Assembly: GCF_000317475.1 (NCBI RefSeq)
Contig: NC_019729.1
Coordinates: forward strand, 1,626,501-1,690,500
Source: Oscillatoria nigro-viridis PCC 7112
GTDB lineage: Bacteria; Cyanobacteriota; Cyanobacteriia; Cyanobacteriales; Microcoleaceae
Reading direction: 5' to 3'
DNA: 64,000 nt
The notes under the pieces are model-generated. The model was not told the DNA's origin. It ran no database searches and saw only the letters and a program-made list of their open reading frames with translations. Shown here piece by piece: positions 36,765 through 45,121 of the stretch (positions are counted from its first letter, which is position 1; each line of letters begins with the position of its first letter). The position numbers were made by a program, and so were the translations under genes.

Positions 36765-37841
36765 CTAATTAATAGCGGTTCTGGACGATTCAGCATTAAT
36801 CGAGGGCAGTAAATAAAGGCGCAACAACTGCCAGAAAATCGCAGCAATCAAGGGTAATTTTTGGCAAAATTGGATGGCGGCAGGGCGCTGGTTACTTGAG
36901 ATTTCTGCTAGCTTCTGATTGGCGATCGCGCATCGCTCCAAACGGGGAAAGAATTCTGGATGGTGAGTATCTAAAATACTGGGAAACGCCCGTTTTGCCG
37001 TTTCATTGGTGCGATCGATCACCTGCTTGTTATATTCCTGGGGGTCGATGCCGATCGAGTCATAAAATGTGGAGCGTTCCAACACCGTCATAGTGTGGGT
37101 GGCAAACACCGTCAGCAGGAAAAAGCGCGCCCAGAGTCTTGCCTTCCAGTTATTCCAAAGCTGAGGCTGCGATCGCAACAATGCCTTGAAGAAATCCCCA
37201 TGCCGATTTTCGTCTTGGCACCAATTCTCGAAGTAGCGAAACAGGGGATAAATTTGATGTTCGGGATGTTGTTGGAGATGGCGATACACCAAAATATAGC
37301 GCCAGTAGCCAATTTTTTCCGACAGATAAACAGTATAAATTACCCATTCGGGAGGGAAGAATGTGTAGGTACGATTTTTTGTTAAATAGCCCAGATCCAG
37401 AGACAACCCAAAATCTGCCATTGCTTTATTCAAGAAACCTGCATGGCGCGCTTCATCCCGTGCCAGTAGGTTAAAGGCTTCCGATAACAACGGTTGGCGA
37501 TTCTTGAGTTTGCGGGAGAGTTCTTTGAACAACAGAAAACCCGAAAATTCTGAGGTACAGGAGCGCTCTAGAAAGTCAATAAATGCCTTTCGCGTTTCGC
37601 CATCAATGTTGTCCCAGCATTGCTCAAACTCTTGATTGCGGACAAAATGGTGCCGGTTATAGTCCGCGCGCAATTCTGCTACAACTGCTTCTAATTCTGC
37701 TTGTTGACCGGACAGATCCATTTCGGCAACGGCATCAAAATTGGTGGTGTAAAAGCGGGGTGTTAACAGGGTTTCTTGAACGGGTGCTTTAATGCCGGAT
37801 GGCAGACCAGCAGACTCCGATTTACTAATTGAACTGACCAT
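36765..37841 (-). CDS. chlAII: Mg-protoporphyrin IX monomethyl ester oxidative cyclase, low-oxygen form
   Basis: The 358-residue di-iron enzyme (AcsF family) forms the fifth ring of chlorophyll. Metal motifs are [18 protein letters not shown] and DENRHGDF (Glu and ExxH). I start at 37841 ([10 protein letters not shown]), which gives the usual AcsF length and places the conserved 55-bp block upstream as a promoter element. The frame continuing to a GTG at 37910 would overlap it. First gene of the chlAII-ho(-hemN) set. Confidence 0.93.
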   Translation of the reverse strand: MVSSISKSESAGLPSGIKAPVQETLLTPRFYTTNFDAVAEMDLSGQQAELEAVVAELRADYNRHHFVRNQEFEQCWDNIDGETRKAFIDFLERSCTSEFSGFLLFKELSRKLKNRQPLLSEAFNLLARDEARHAGFLNKAMADFGLSLDLGYLTKNRTYTFFPPEWVIYTVYLSEKIGYWRYILVYRHLQQHPEHQIYPLFRYFENWCQDENRHGDFFKALLRSQPQLWNNWKARLWARFFLLTVFATHTMTVLERSTFYDSIGIDPQEYNKQVIDRTNETAKRAFPSILDTHHPEFFPRLERCAIANQKLAEISSNQRPAAIQFCQKLPLIAAIFWQLLRLYLLPSINAESSRTAIN

Positions 37842-37902
37842 AGGAGTGGAGAGTGGATTTTTCGGAATAGATGACTGTGCACCACATTGCCTTAATCCGC
37901 GA

Positions 37903-37957
37903 TCGCCCACAAGTCAGTTACCAGTGCTATCCTATAGTTACTTGAGGTAAAGCATTG
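37903..37957 (-). promoter_or_regulatory. 55-bp regulatory block upstream of chlAII
   Basis: The reverse complement matches 28914-28968 at 47/55 positions without gaps. The chlAII copy shows TAACT twice, 20 bp apart, and TTACC..GGTAA as an outer inverted pair. It ends 61 bp before the chosen chlAII ATG. The divergent HxlR regulator gene starts 155 bp on the other side and is the obvious candidate to bind here. Confidence 0.8.
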
Positions 37958-38112
37958 AAGCAAATAGGACGCTTGAGCCATTTCTAAAGAAATATTAATT
38001 TTCGGGTTTGGCAAATCAAAAAAACGTTACAAACATTTTAGAAGTCCAACCCAGCTTGAGATTGCGATCGCGCAGTTATCTACCCCTGGAATATCCATTT
38101 TGAAGGGAGTTT

Positions 38113-38514
38113 ATGGTGGAAGCGAGTCAGTGCATAGAGGTTAAATGTCCGATTCAATTTGTGCTGGATTTGTTGGACAATAAATGGTCTATTTTGGTTC
38201 TACGCGAACTGTTTGGAGGCGCGAGGCGTACCCACGAATTACTCGCGGCACTTCCTGGTATCAGCACCAAAACCCTCACCCAACGCCTCCGAGAGTTGGA
38301 ATCTCAAGGGTTAGTCGATCGCCGCGTTTATGCCGAGATTCCGCCCCGTGTAGAATATTCTCTCACGCCCAAGGGTCGCCAAATTCAACCGGTGATGACA
38401 GCCCTGCATCAAGTAGGATCGCAGTGGCTGGGACAGGAGAGTTGTATTTGTCCCCTAACACACTCGGATGCTAACGACGATCGCATAGACGATTCAGGTA
38501 TAATTTCAGATTAA
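38113..38514 (+). CDS. HxlR-family transcriptional regulator, possible Fe-S oxygen sensor
   Basis: The 133-residue winged-helix protein has the HxlR core (LLDNKWSILVLRELFGGARR, LPGISTKTLTQRLRELESQGL, VEYSLTPKGR). Four cysteines flank the DNA-binding domain in pairs: C7 and C12, and C111 and C113 (ESCICPL). That could ligate a 4Fe-4S cluster. It is divergent from chlAII, the position taken by ChlR, the oxygen-sensitive Fe-S activator of chlAII-ho2-hemN described in Synechococcus. Equivalence to ChlR is inferred from context. Confidence 0.85.
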   Translation: MVEASQCIEVKCPIQFVLDLLDNKWSILVLRELFGGARRTHELLAALPGISTKTLTQRLRELESQGLVDRRVYAEIPPRVEYSLTPKGRQIQPVMTALHQVGSQWLGQESCICPLTHSDANDDRIDDSGIISD

Positions 38515-38534
38515 AAATTTGATACTCCCGGGCC

Positions 38535-38652
38535 CTAAAGGGACGGGGATTCTTGAAGAGTCCAGATACGAACCTTCAAAGGCGAAATCAAAGCGCCCCT
38601 ACAGACTCCTTTCAGGCATAGCCCTAAAGTTGCCGATACTTTCCGCAAAATG
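38535..38652 (-). CDS. tnpB: tnpB exon 2 (C-terminus)
   Basis: Joined to exon 1 at 41229 it continues NGAANILRKVSATLGL and ends at the TAG at 38535. This is the expected C-terminus for this TnpB subfamily. Exons together give 1269 nt from 42379, an exact multiple of three. Confidence 0.88.
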
Positions 38653-41228
38653 ATTAAAGTCAGTGAAGGAGTCGCCTCCTCCACTGCTCTCCAAAACGGA
38701 ACGTGATAGTTTCCCATCATTCCGCTCCTCAATAAAACGGCTGTTGTCATCAGTACGTCATTACCAACATATCGTTTTCCCAAGCCCAAAGGCTTGGTTC
38801 CACTGGTGGCTTAGGTTTAGCACTTTTGCAGCTAGATTTGTTACCAAGACTGCCATCATTGGCAGTCTTTGTGTCGTGGCAATGTCGATGGAGTAGCTGC
38901 CAATTATCATACGATTCCTTTCCACCTTTCGATTTGGGGGCGATGTGGTCAACCTCTATCGAATCTCCATCTTTGAAGTAGTTATCGCAGTGAGCGCATT
39001 TCCCTTTTTGTCGCTTGAGTAGTTTGGCTACTCTTACGGGTATTTCTGGGTGTACTCCCATTCTTGAACTCCAATATATCCAGTCACCGTCATAGGGTGA
39101 TGCCATCCCTTTTACTTTTACATAGCGCTTTATTTCAGTGGAACTATGTTGTATGAGCTTTAGAGGATTGTTACCCTCTCCGGTTGCGAACACCCAGTTA
39201 TTGCCTTCTACGGTTTTGAAGTATTTAAGGCGTGTCCATCCTCTGCCCTTGTTCCTATGACGATGGCGACCCCATTTGAGAAGCTTCCAAACCACTAAGT
39301 GCCACAGCCTATCAAATATTTTCTTGCTGACGACTGTTGAGAAGTAGTTACACCAACCCCTAATGATAGGATTGAGATTTTTTATTAAAGTCGCTTGGTT
39401 TAACCCACGCGATTTATTTATTACTTCCGCAACTTTTCTGTAGTGCCTTTTCTGACTTTCCTTGCTAGGGCTGATAATAGTTTTAAAGCCCAATAAAGTG
39501 CCTCTAGTTCCCTTACTTGAGTTGTGTTTTCCTACTGGAAACTGCCTGATGTTGAATCCTAGAAAGTTAAATCCAGGTTTTTCATCATCTAGTTTATTCA
39601 GGGTGTGGGCTAATCTTGTTTTACTCGGCTTTAATTCTAACCCAATGTCACTTAACCACTTCTCTATCTCAACCTTACACAGCTTCACAACTTCTACATC
39701 CTCATGGAGAACTACGAAATCGTCCGCATATCGTATCAGTGAAATCGATTTGATTTTGTCTCGTAATCCATAAGTATGACCACGAGAGTCTCTCATCTCG
39801 AATTTTGGGGCTAAACCCATAATCAATTCCTCAATCCCATGTAAGGCGACATTGGCAAGTAGAGGTGAAATCACCCCGCCCTGTGGTGTCCCTTCATCAG
39901 TTGGGAACAGCTTGTTTCCATCCATAACACCAGCTTTTAACCAAGCCCGGATTTGTCTCCGTAGGGTAGGATAGGTATTTAATTTTGAGAGAAGTACATC
40001 ATGGTTAATGCGGTCGAAGCATTTACTGATATCGGCATCCAGCACATATTTTGATTTCTGACTTACCGCACTGAATATTGCTCCTATTGCATCGTGGCAC
40101 GAGCGTCCTGGTCTGAACCCGTATGAGTTAGGTTCAAATCGCGCTTCCCATTCTGGTTCTAACACCAGTTTGACTAACGCTTGCAAGGCTCGGTCTTCCA
40201 TTGTCGGTATGCCTAACGGTCTTTCCTCATCTGTCCCTGGTTTGGGTATCCAAACTCGGCGTGTTGGCTTAACCTTTGAACCCAATGATATTTTATCTAT
40301 CAGTGCGAGACGTTGCTTTGGGGTCAGCGATTTAACACCGTCCACGCCTGCCGTCTTCTTTCCTTGATTATCTTGTGTTACCCGACGAACCGATAATGCT
40401 TTTGCTGCCCAAGAACTTATCAACAGTTTCTGGAGTCTGCGTACTAGCTTGACATCACCACGATTAGACGCTTGATATATCCGCTTTTGCAATTTAAAAA
40501 CGTTACGCTCTAGCTTTCGCCAGTTGATATCGTTCCATTCATACATCGGTTTTTCTACCGTGTTCATAACATATTCATTGCTACTTGTAGCTATACCATC
40601 CGTATTACCGTAAGTCCGTTAGCATATCCTCACCATTGCAGTGAGGCGTTGGCTTTTGACTCAATCTCTACCACCTGTTACCTGGAAGTCCAGATGTTTC
40701 GTCTTAGCTGACTGCTCGAAGTATTCGACCTCTTCGAGAGTAATCAGGTGGGTTACTTCGTTCCTCATAACCATTGGTCTGTTCCGTTAGGATGTCACCT
40801 CTTCACCGAGTTTTTGGGTAACGTAGGTATGTCGGGCAAAATTCTCATACCACCCTGTACTAATGCCCTTTTGGGACTACCAGCGCATAAAGCCTTATTT
40901 CGCTGGTTCGCCGTAACGGTGATTCAGGCAGTGACTTCGCATTTGCTATCCGTAGGAACTTGCTCACGGGATACCACTTTTAGGCTAGTGGCTCTTTCCG
41001 CTTTTATCTCCGCTTCACCGATTGATGGCTAGTCTCTACAGTGGGAGATATGCTTTCACCTCTACGTCTGAGGGGCAGGACTTATCGTTTTCTAGGATAC
41101 TAACGCTCACCTGCAAGGTTATGAAGTTGTCATCTACAAGGGATTAAAGTGCGAACTCAATCCTCATGGATTACCCTGTAGAAGCCAGTCATCCCCCAAT
41201 TTCTCGGTTTCGACTGAACGAATCGCAC
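38653..41228 (-). mobile_element. Group II intron with LtrA-type protein (2576 bp)
   Basis: The 5' end is GTGCG (41228 downward), the standard group II start. Near the 3' end, GAGCGG..GGGAAACT..CCGTTTT (about 38695-38730) has the domain V form with a GAAA loop. A domain VI hairpin (AGTGGAGGAG/CTCCTTCACT) follows, and the intron ends ..TTTAAT at 38653. Excision restores tnpB in frame, which fixes both ends. The intron is oriented with its host gene, so splicing could rescue TnpB. Confidence 0.9.
38750..40567 (-). CDS. ltrA: Group II intron reverse transcriptase/maturase with HNH endonuclease
   Basis: The 605-residue protein has RT motifs (WIPKPGTDEERPLGIPTMEDR, GTPQGGVISPLLANV, and YADDF as the catalytic centre), a maturase X domain (about 370-470), and a C-terminal HNH nuclease (CAHCDNYF, VDHIAPKSKGG, LLHRHCHDTKT). 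All active-site residues are present. It should assist splicing and target-primed reverse transcription. It starts at 40567. An internal Met at residue 8 is also possible. Confidence 0.93.
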   Translation of the reverse strand: MNTVEKPMYEWNDINWRKLERNVFKLQKRIYQASNRGDVKLVRRLQKLLISSWAAKALSVRRVTQDNQGKKTAGVDGVKSLTPKQRLALIDKISLGSKVKPTRRVWIPKPGTDEERPLGIPTMEDRALQALVKLVLEPEWEARFEPNSYGFRPGRSCHDAIGAIFSAVSQKSKYVLDADISKCFDRINHDVLLSKLNTYPTLRRQIRAWLKAGVMDGNKLFPTDEGTPQGGVISPLLANVALHGIEELIMGLAPKFEMRDSRGHTYGLRDKIKSISLIRYADDFVVLHEDVEVVKLCKVEIEKWLSDIGLELKPSKTRLAHTLNKLDDEKPGFNFLGFNIRQFPVGKHNSSKGTRGTLLGFKTIISPSKESQKRHYRKVAEVINKSRGLNQATLIKNLNPIIRGWCNYFSTVVSKKIFDRLWHLVVWKLLKWGRHRHRNKGRGWTRLKYFKTVEGNNWVFATGEGNNPLKLIQHSSTEIKRYVKVKGMASPYDGDWIYWSSRMGVHPEIPVRVAKLLKRQKGKCAHCDNYFKDGDSIEVDHIAPKSKGGKESYDNWQLLHRHCHDTKTANDGSLGNKSSCKSAKPKPPVEPSLWAWENDMLVMTY

Positions 41229-42379
41229 TTCGCAGCCCCATTACAATCTGCATTGATTTTGCTTCCATCTTTTGACCGATACAAACCGCGATTGATACGC
41301 TTCCCTGATTCTTTCCACCCTTCAGTTTTTTCACCGAACTTAGGTAGTTCATCCGAATCTAAAAAGCTCGCCTTGCTTGTATAACTTTCTTCAGTTTCAA
41401 CAAACCGAAGACCATATTGTTCGCAAAGCTGAGAGATTCTATCTTTCAATCGAGCGGTAGGAATCTGAACAAAGTTTTGATTTGTTTTGCTACCAAGATT
41501 TATTTCTTGGCGCATCCCTTTATTCCACCCAAAAACAACTGTGCCTATTTGGTTTTCAAGGCAGTGATTCAATACTAACCTAGCTGCTTTATTAACAGCA
41601 TCCCTGACTTGCCTATTCCGTTTTTCCGTAATCCTCGCCAATTGACTAGACCAAAAACCTTGACGCTTATGCTCTTTAATCACTGCAACTCGCTTGTTAT
41701 ACCATTGGTTCAATGATTTTAAATGCAGTCCATCCACGATAAAACTTGTTCCCACATTGGAAACACAGGTCAACCAATTGTTCAGCCCTGGATCGATACC
41801 CAGGACTTTACTAGCATCTAATTCAATCACTGTGGGCTGAATTTGGTAGACAAACTCGACATAAAACTGCCCATTTCTTGGCAAAATGCGAATCTCTCTA
41901 ATTTTCTTATAGTCTAGGTTGGACGGTATTGGTAAATAGAACTCACCAATGCCAAACCATAGTTTAACCTTGCTTCCTAATGGAAACCTCAGTTGCCCAT
42001 TTTTGAGCTTTACGTCTGCCCTTGGAAACGTCACAACTTTCAAGCTATTTTTGCGATATTTCGGCAGCTTTGGGCGTTGTGTTACCGTGCCAATTGAAAT
42101 TCCCTTGAGTAATCCAATATACGACTTGAAAGACTCTGCGACGCTGGTCAACGTTTGTTGAGCAACATGGGAATATAGTGCTTTGAAGTGAAGGTTGTCT
42201 TTGAATAATTTGTGCAAATCGTACTTGCCAGGAATTTTCCCAGTCTTAAAATACAACTGACGAGAATAGTAAGTCCCGCAGTTGGCTAGCTTGTTCGACT
42301 CTTCGCATACAAATTCTAGGACGCTTCTCAACTCTCGGTTTGGACTGAGCAGGTTTTGCTGACATCCATAACTAGACAT
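41229..42379 (-). CDS. tnpB: tnpB exon 1, TnpB subfamily without the usual RuvC-II Glu
   Basis: Starting MSSYGCQQNLL at 42379 (a Met at 42394 is an alternative), it overlaps the tnpA stop by 8 bp. RuvC-I is LGIDPGLNNWLTC. Where most TnpBs have LED this one has VVFGWNKG. A glutamate in VETEESYTSKASF may substitute. The last Asp is in INADCNGAA, at the intron site. No Cys4 ribbon is present. Without splicing the frame ends 16 codons into the intron at 41189. Confidence 0.85.
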
Positions 42380-42770
42380 TTTTTTGATTCTCAATATACT
42401 GCTTGATTACCGAAATAGGCGCACCGCCAACAGTCGCAATAAAGTAGCTATTAGTCCACAGCGTTGGCAATCGACTTTTTAGCCACGGAAATTCTTGGCG
42501 GAGATATCGAGAGGAACGTCCTTTCATGTACCGAATCAGTTTAGCAATTCCCAACTGAGGATCGCATTCGACTAAGAGATGGACATGATCTGGCATTACT
42601 TCCATTTCGATTAATTCACTGTTAAACTCAGTGGCAACTTCTAACAGTATTTCCTTTAAACGAGTATCAACACCCTCAATTAAAACCTTTCGGCGATATT
42701 TTGGACACCACACTATATGGTACTTGCAAGAGTAGACAACATTTTTGTTGGATTTGTAATTAACGCTCAT
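42372..42770 (-). CDS. tnpA: IS200/IS605 TnpA, HUH-type Y1 transposase
   Basis: The 132-residue protein starts MSVNYKSNKNVVYSCKYHIV at 42770 (the frame is open to 42788). The HUH motif is MPDHVHLLVE and the tyrosine is in VIKQYIENQ. It looks intact and overlaps tnpB, so both are likely translated from one message. Confidence 0.92.
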   Translation of the reverse strand: MSVNYKSNKNVVYSCKYHIVWCPKYRRKVLIEGVDTRLKEILLEVATEFNSELIEMEVMPDHVHLLVECDPQLGIAKLIRYMKGRSSRYLRQEFPWLKSRLPTLWTNSYFIATVGGAPISVIKQYIENQKNV

Positions 42771-42927
42771 AACATAGTTATACAGCATGAACTTGCATAC
42801 GGCATTAATTCTGTATTAATATTTGTTAAATACTGAATGCGGTTGAAACCGCTACCGACTTATCCCCGTGTCTAAAGCCAGGGGCTTGCGTCTCGTTCTT
42901 CGGTCAGAATTATTCATCTCTCTTTTC

Positions 42928-42960
42928 TCTTCCTCAGTGTCCTCTGCGTCCTCTGCGGTT
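42928..42960. repeat. Dispersed GC-rich repeat, inverted copy of 17531-17566
   Basis: TCCTCTGCGTCCTCTGCGG, the reverse-strand form of the repeat after miaB. It lies in the short gap before the GH44 gene's stop. Confidence 0.65.
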
Positions 42961-43009
42961 TAATGATTTCGGTTCTGGCGGGGAATTCCCGTCTGTTAAG
43001 TTCAGTCCC

Positions 43010-44698
43010 CTAAGAATTAGCCTTGGGAATAGCCACCAAAGTCATAGAATTAGCTGGGTAAGTTGCCTGGAATCCAGTATCGCTGACACCTAAATCGTTC
43101 TGACGGACGATCGCCTGCAAATTCGCCTCGCTGTAAGTGTAAAATTGAGCTTTACCCGCAGGTTTAAATCCTTTCAAACTCAATTTTCCAGTCAAATTTT
43201 TGTTCGTTTTATTAATAATTACCAGCGTCAGAGTACCATCACTGGTACGATCGGCTCCGTAGATTGACAAAAGTCCCTGATTTGTGCTACCCGATCGCAC
43301 CCAAGTATCCCCATACTTACCGCCTTGTCCGTCGTAATTCATGTACATTCGGAAAGCATAAGCACCCGGTTCCGAAGACTTAGGAGGCCCCCACAGCGTC
43401 GCTAAATCCACTTGTTCCCGCCCAAAAATCCCCAGTACATCGGCTTGGGTTAACGCCCCGTTAATCGACTCCAAACCGCCCCAATTGTATTCAGTAATCG
43501 CGAGTTTTGTACCTGGATAATCTTCTTTGATCCACTCTCTAAATCGGGGAAGAATTGTTAAGGGCGGATTGTATTTTCCTATCCAACTTTCATCAGTATA
43601 GGTAGCATCCCAGAGAGAACGAGTCGATCGCAGTCGCAGCGCTTGGGTTTTGGCATCGCCGGCGGGACAATTGGCCAAACAGGTATCGTCCGCCGCAGGA
43701 TAGTAGTGTTCGTCGAAATAGTCGAGAATCCGAACACCTTTTTGCTGTTCGTAAGCGCGCATTTGTTGCAAGTACCACCGCGCCAACCAGACACCGCCGT
43801 GTTTTTCGCGATCGCCTTTTACCAGAGAATCCACATAGACAGGCCAGCCAAAATCCGACGGCCCGAGTACCTTAGCAGTGGGATCTGTAGCTTTTACCAT
43901 TGAGGCGTATTGATAAGTGCGATCGCGCAATTCATCGTAGCTTGTCGCTTCTGGATGAACATCGCGGTGAGTATTTCCCCAGCCGCTTGGTTCGTTGTCC
44001 ATTTGATAAATTTGCACGCCCCCGTTAGCAGCAGTACCGTGGGTTTTAACTAAGTGTTGAACCCAAGCTTTTTGAAATTCTGGATTGCTAGTAATACTGA
44101 CATCAAGGCGATTATTATCAGTTATCAAAGTGCCATCGGGACGCTTACCGTTGCCGCACTTATCGCCTTCTGGAAAAATGTGGGGGTTTGTTTTTTCTTG
44201 CGGGCCGTATTTGGATACTCGAAAACCGCAGTTCCAAGTGCTAAATTTGTTTACATAGCCAATCATCGGAATAGTAACGATGCTTTTGCTGCCGTTTTGG
44301 CGGTTGGTTTTGACAATTTTATCTATAGAATCGCCGGGAACAGGATTTTTATTGTCGCCGCCACCCACGAAAAAGAAGTCATCGCCGCTGTTGGAAGAAT
44401 CGACTAACCAGTTGTAGCGGCTGGCGTGATTTGCCCCCCAGCGTTCCACTGGAATTCGCAACTCTTGGGCGAGTATGGGATCGATCGCATAATCATTCAT
44501 ACCGTAGATGTCGGGACTGATGGAATGTCGATCGGCTGTAACATCAACAGACAAAGCCGGGCCGATAGTTTGGGCGATCGCCATTTTGATGTAAGCTGTT
44601 GTTGCCGCTACGCCCAAAGCAGCCAAAAAACCTAACAATAATAGGGTAATCCAACGCGGTTTATTTTCGGGAGTAAGCCACAAAAATCGTCTATTCAT
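43010..44698 (-). CDS. Glycoside hydrolase family 44-like endoglucanase/xyloglucanase
   Basis: The 562-residue protein starts with a membrane anchor or signal (about 16-40, WITLLLLGFLAALGVAATTAY). A (beta/alpha)8 catalytic domain carries the acid/base E236 in MDNEPSGWG and the nucleophile E403 in AITEYNWGG. A C-terminal beta domain starts at about 480. GH44 enzymes cut beta-1,4-glucans and related polymers. It should act outside the cytoplasm, on matrix polysaccharide or environmental glucan. No partner genes are nearby. Confidence 0.87.
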   Translation of the reverse strand: MNRRFLWLTPENKPRWITLLLLGFLAALGVAATTAYIKMAIAQTIGPALSVDVTADRHSISPDIYGMNDYAIDPILAQELRIPVERWGANHASRYNWLVDSSNSGDDFFFVGGGDNKNPVPGDSIDKIVKTNRQNGSKSIVTIPMIGYVNKFSTWNCGFRVSKYGPQEKTNPHIFPEGDKCGNGKRPDGTLITDNNRLDVSITSNPEFQKAWVQHLVKTHGTAANGGVQIYQMDNEPSGWGNTHRDVHPEATSYDELRDRTYQYASMVKATDPTAKVLGPSDFGWPVYVDSLVKGDREKHGGVWLARWYLQQMRAYEQQKGVRILDYFDEHYYPAADDTCLANCPAGDAKTQALRLRSTRSLWDATYTDESWIGKYNPPLTILPRFREWIKEDYPGTKLAITEYNWGGLESINGALTQADVLGIFGREQVDLATLWGPPKSSEPGAYAFRMYMNYDGQGGKYGDTWVRSGSTNQGLLSIYGADRTSDGTLTLVIINKTNKNLTGKLSLKGFKPAGKAQFYTYSEANLQAIVRQNDLGVSDTGFQATYPANSMTLVAIPKANS

Positions 44699-45121
44699 TT
44701 TTTATTTGACCTGGAATATTTTGATTGTTGTATTACATTATTTTCAGCGCGTTTATCTAGGTTAATCAGCAGTTCTACATTTAAATTTAATATCGTTTCC
44801 GGTTGGATGGGCACGATCGAGTCAAGGTCAATAATTCCACATTCCCCGACTCTCCACTTCTTCCCACTCCCCACTCCCGATCATCAGGAGTGTAACCGGA
44901 ATTGATATATAGCGCTTCTCATAAAGATGAGGTATTTACTAATTAATTAACAATTCCTCAATCCCCCAATCTAAAATCTAAAATCTAAAATCTAAAATCT
45001 AAACTTGTACCTCATCTATCTGAAAAAGGCTATAACTTGTGGGGCGGGCTCGCGTGCCCAACCCCTACTCCCCACAATAGTGTGTGTGTAAGGTGCGAAT
45101 TACGCACCCGGAGAGAGTTAT
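44699..45121. other. Intergenic region between the GH44 gene and gcvP
   Basis: It holds AAAATCT heptamers (44967-45003) and an inverted repeat GGTGCG/CGCACC (45092-45108) that may end gcvP transcription. The GH44 promoter should be at 44700-44780. No gene is seen. Confidence 0.45.

Larger units (their letters stand above)
38519..42900 (-). mobile_element. IS200/IS605 element (tnpA-tnpB) carrying a group II intron
   Basis: The minus-strand order is tnpA, then tnpB exon 1, group II intron and tnpB exon 2. The right end is a hairpin near 38519-38550 (CTCCCGGGCCC..GGGACGGGGA). The left end is probably the CCCCGTG..CAGGGG hairpin near 42866-42890. Without the intron it would be about 1.8 kb, a normal size. 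It lies between the HxlR gene and the GH44 gene. Confidence 0.8.

Noticed and set aside
37842-37910. N-terminal extension of chlAII from a GTG at 37910
   Set aside because: It would overlap the conserved 55-bp promoter block and exceed the usual AcsF length. The ATG at 37841 gives the normal 358 residues.
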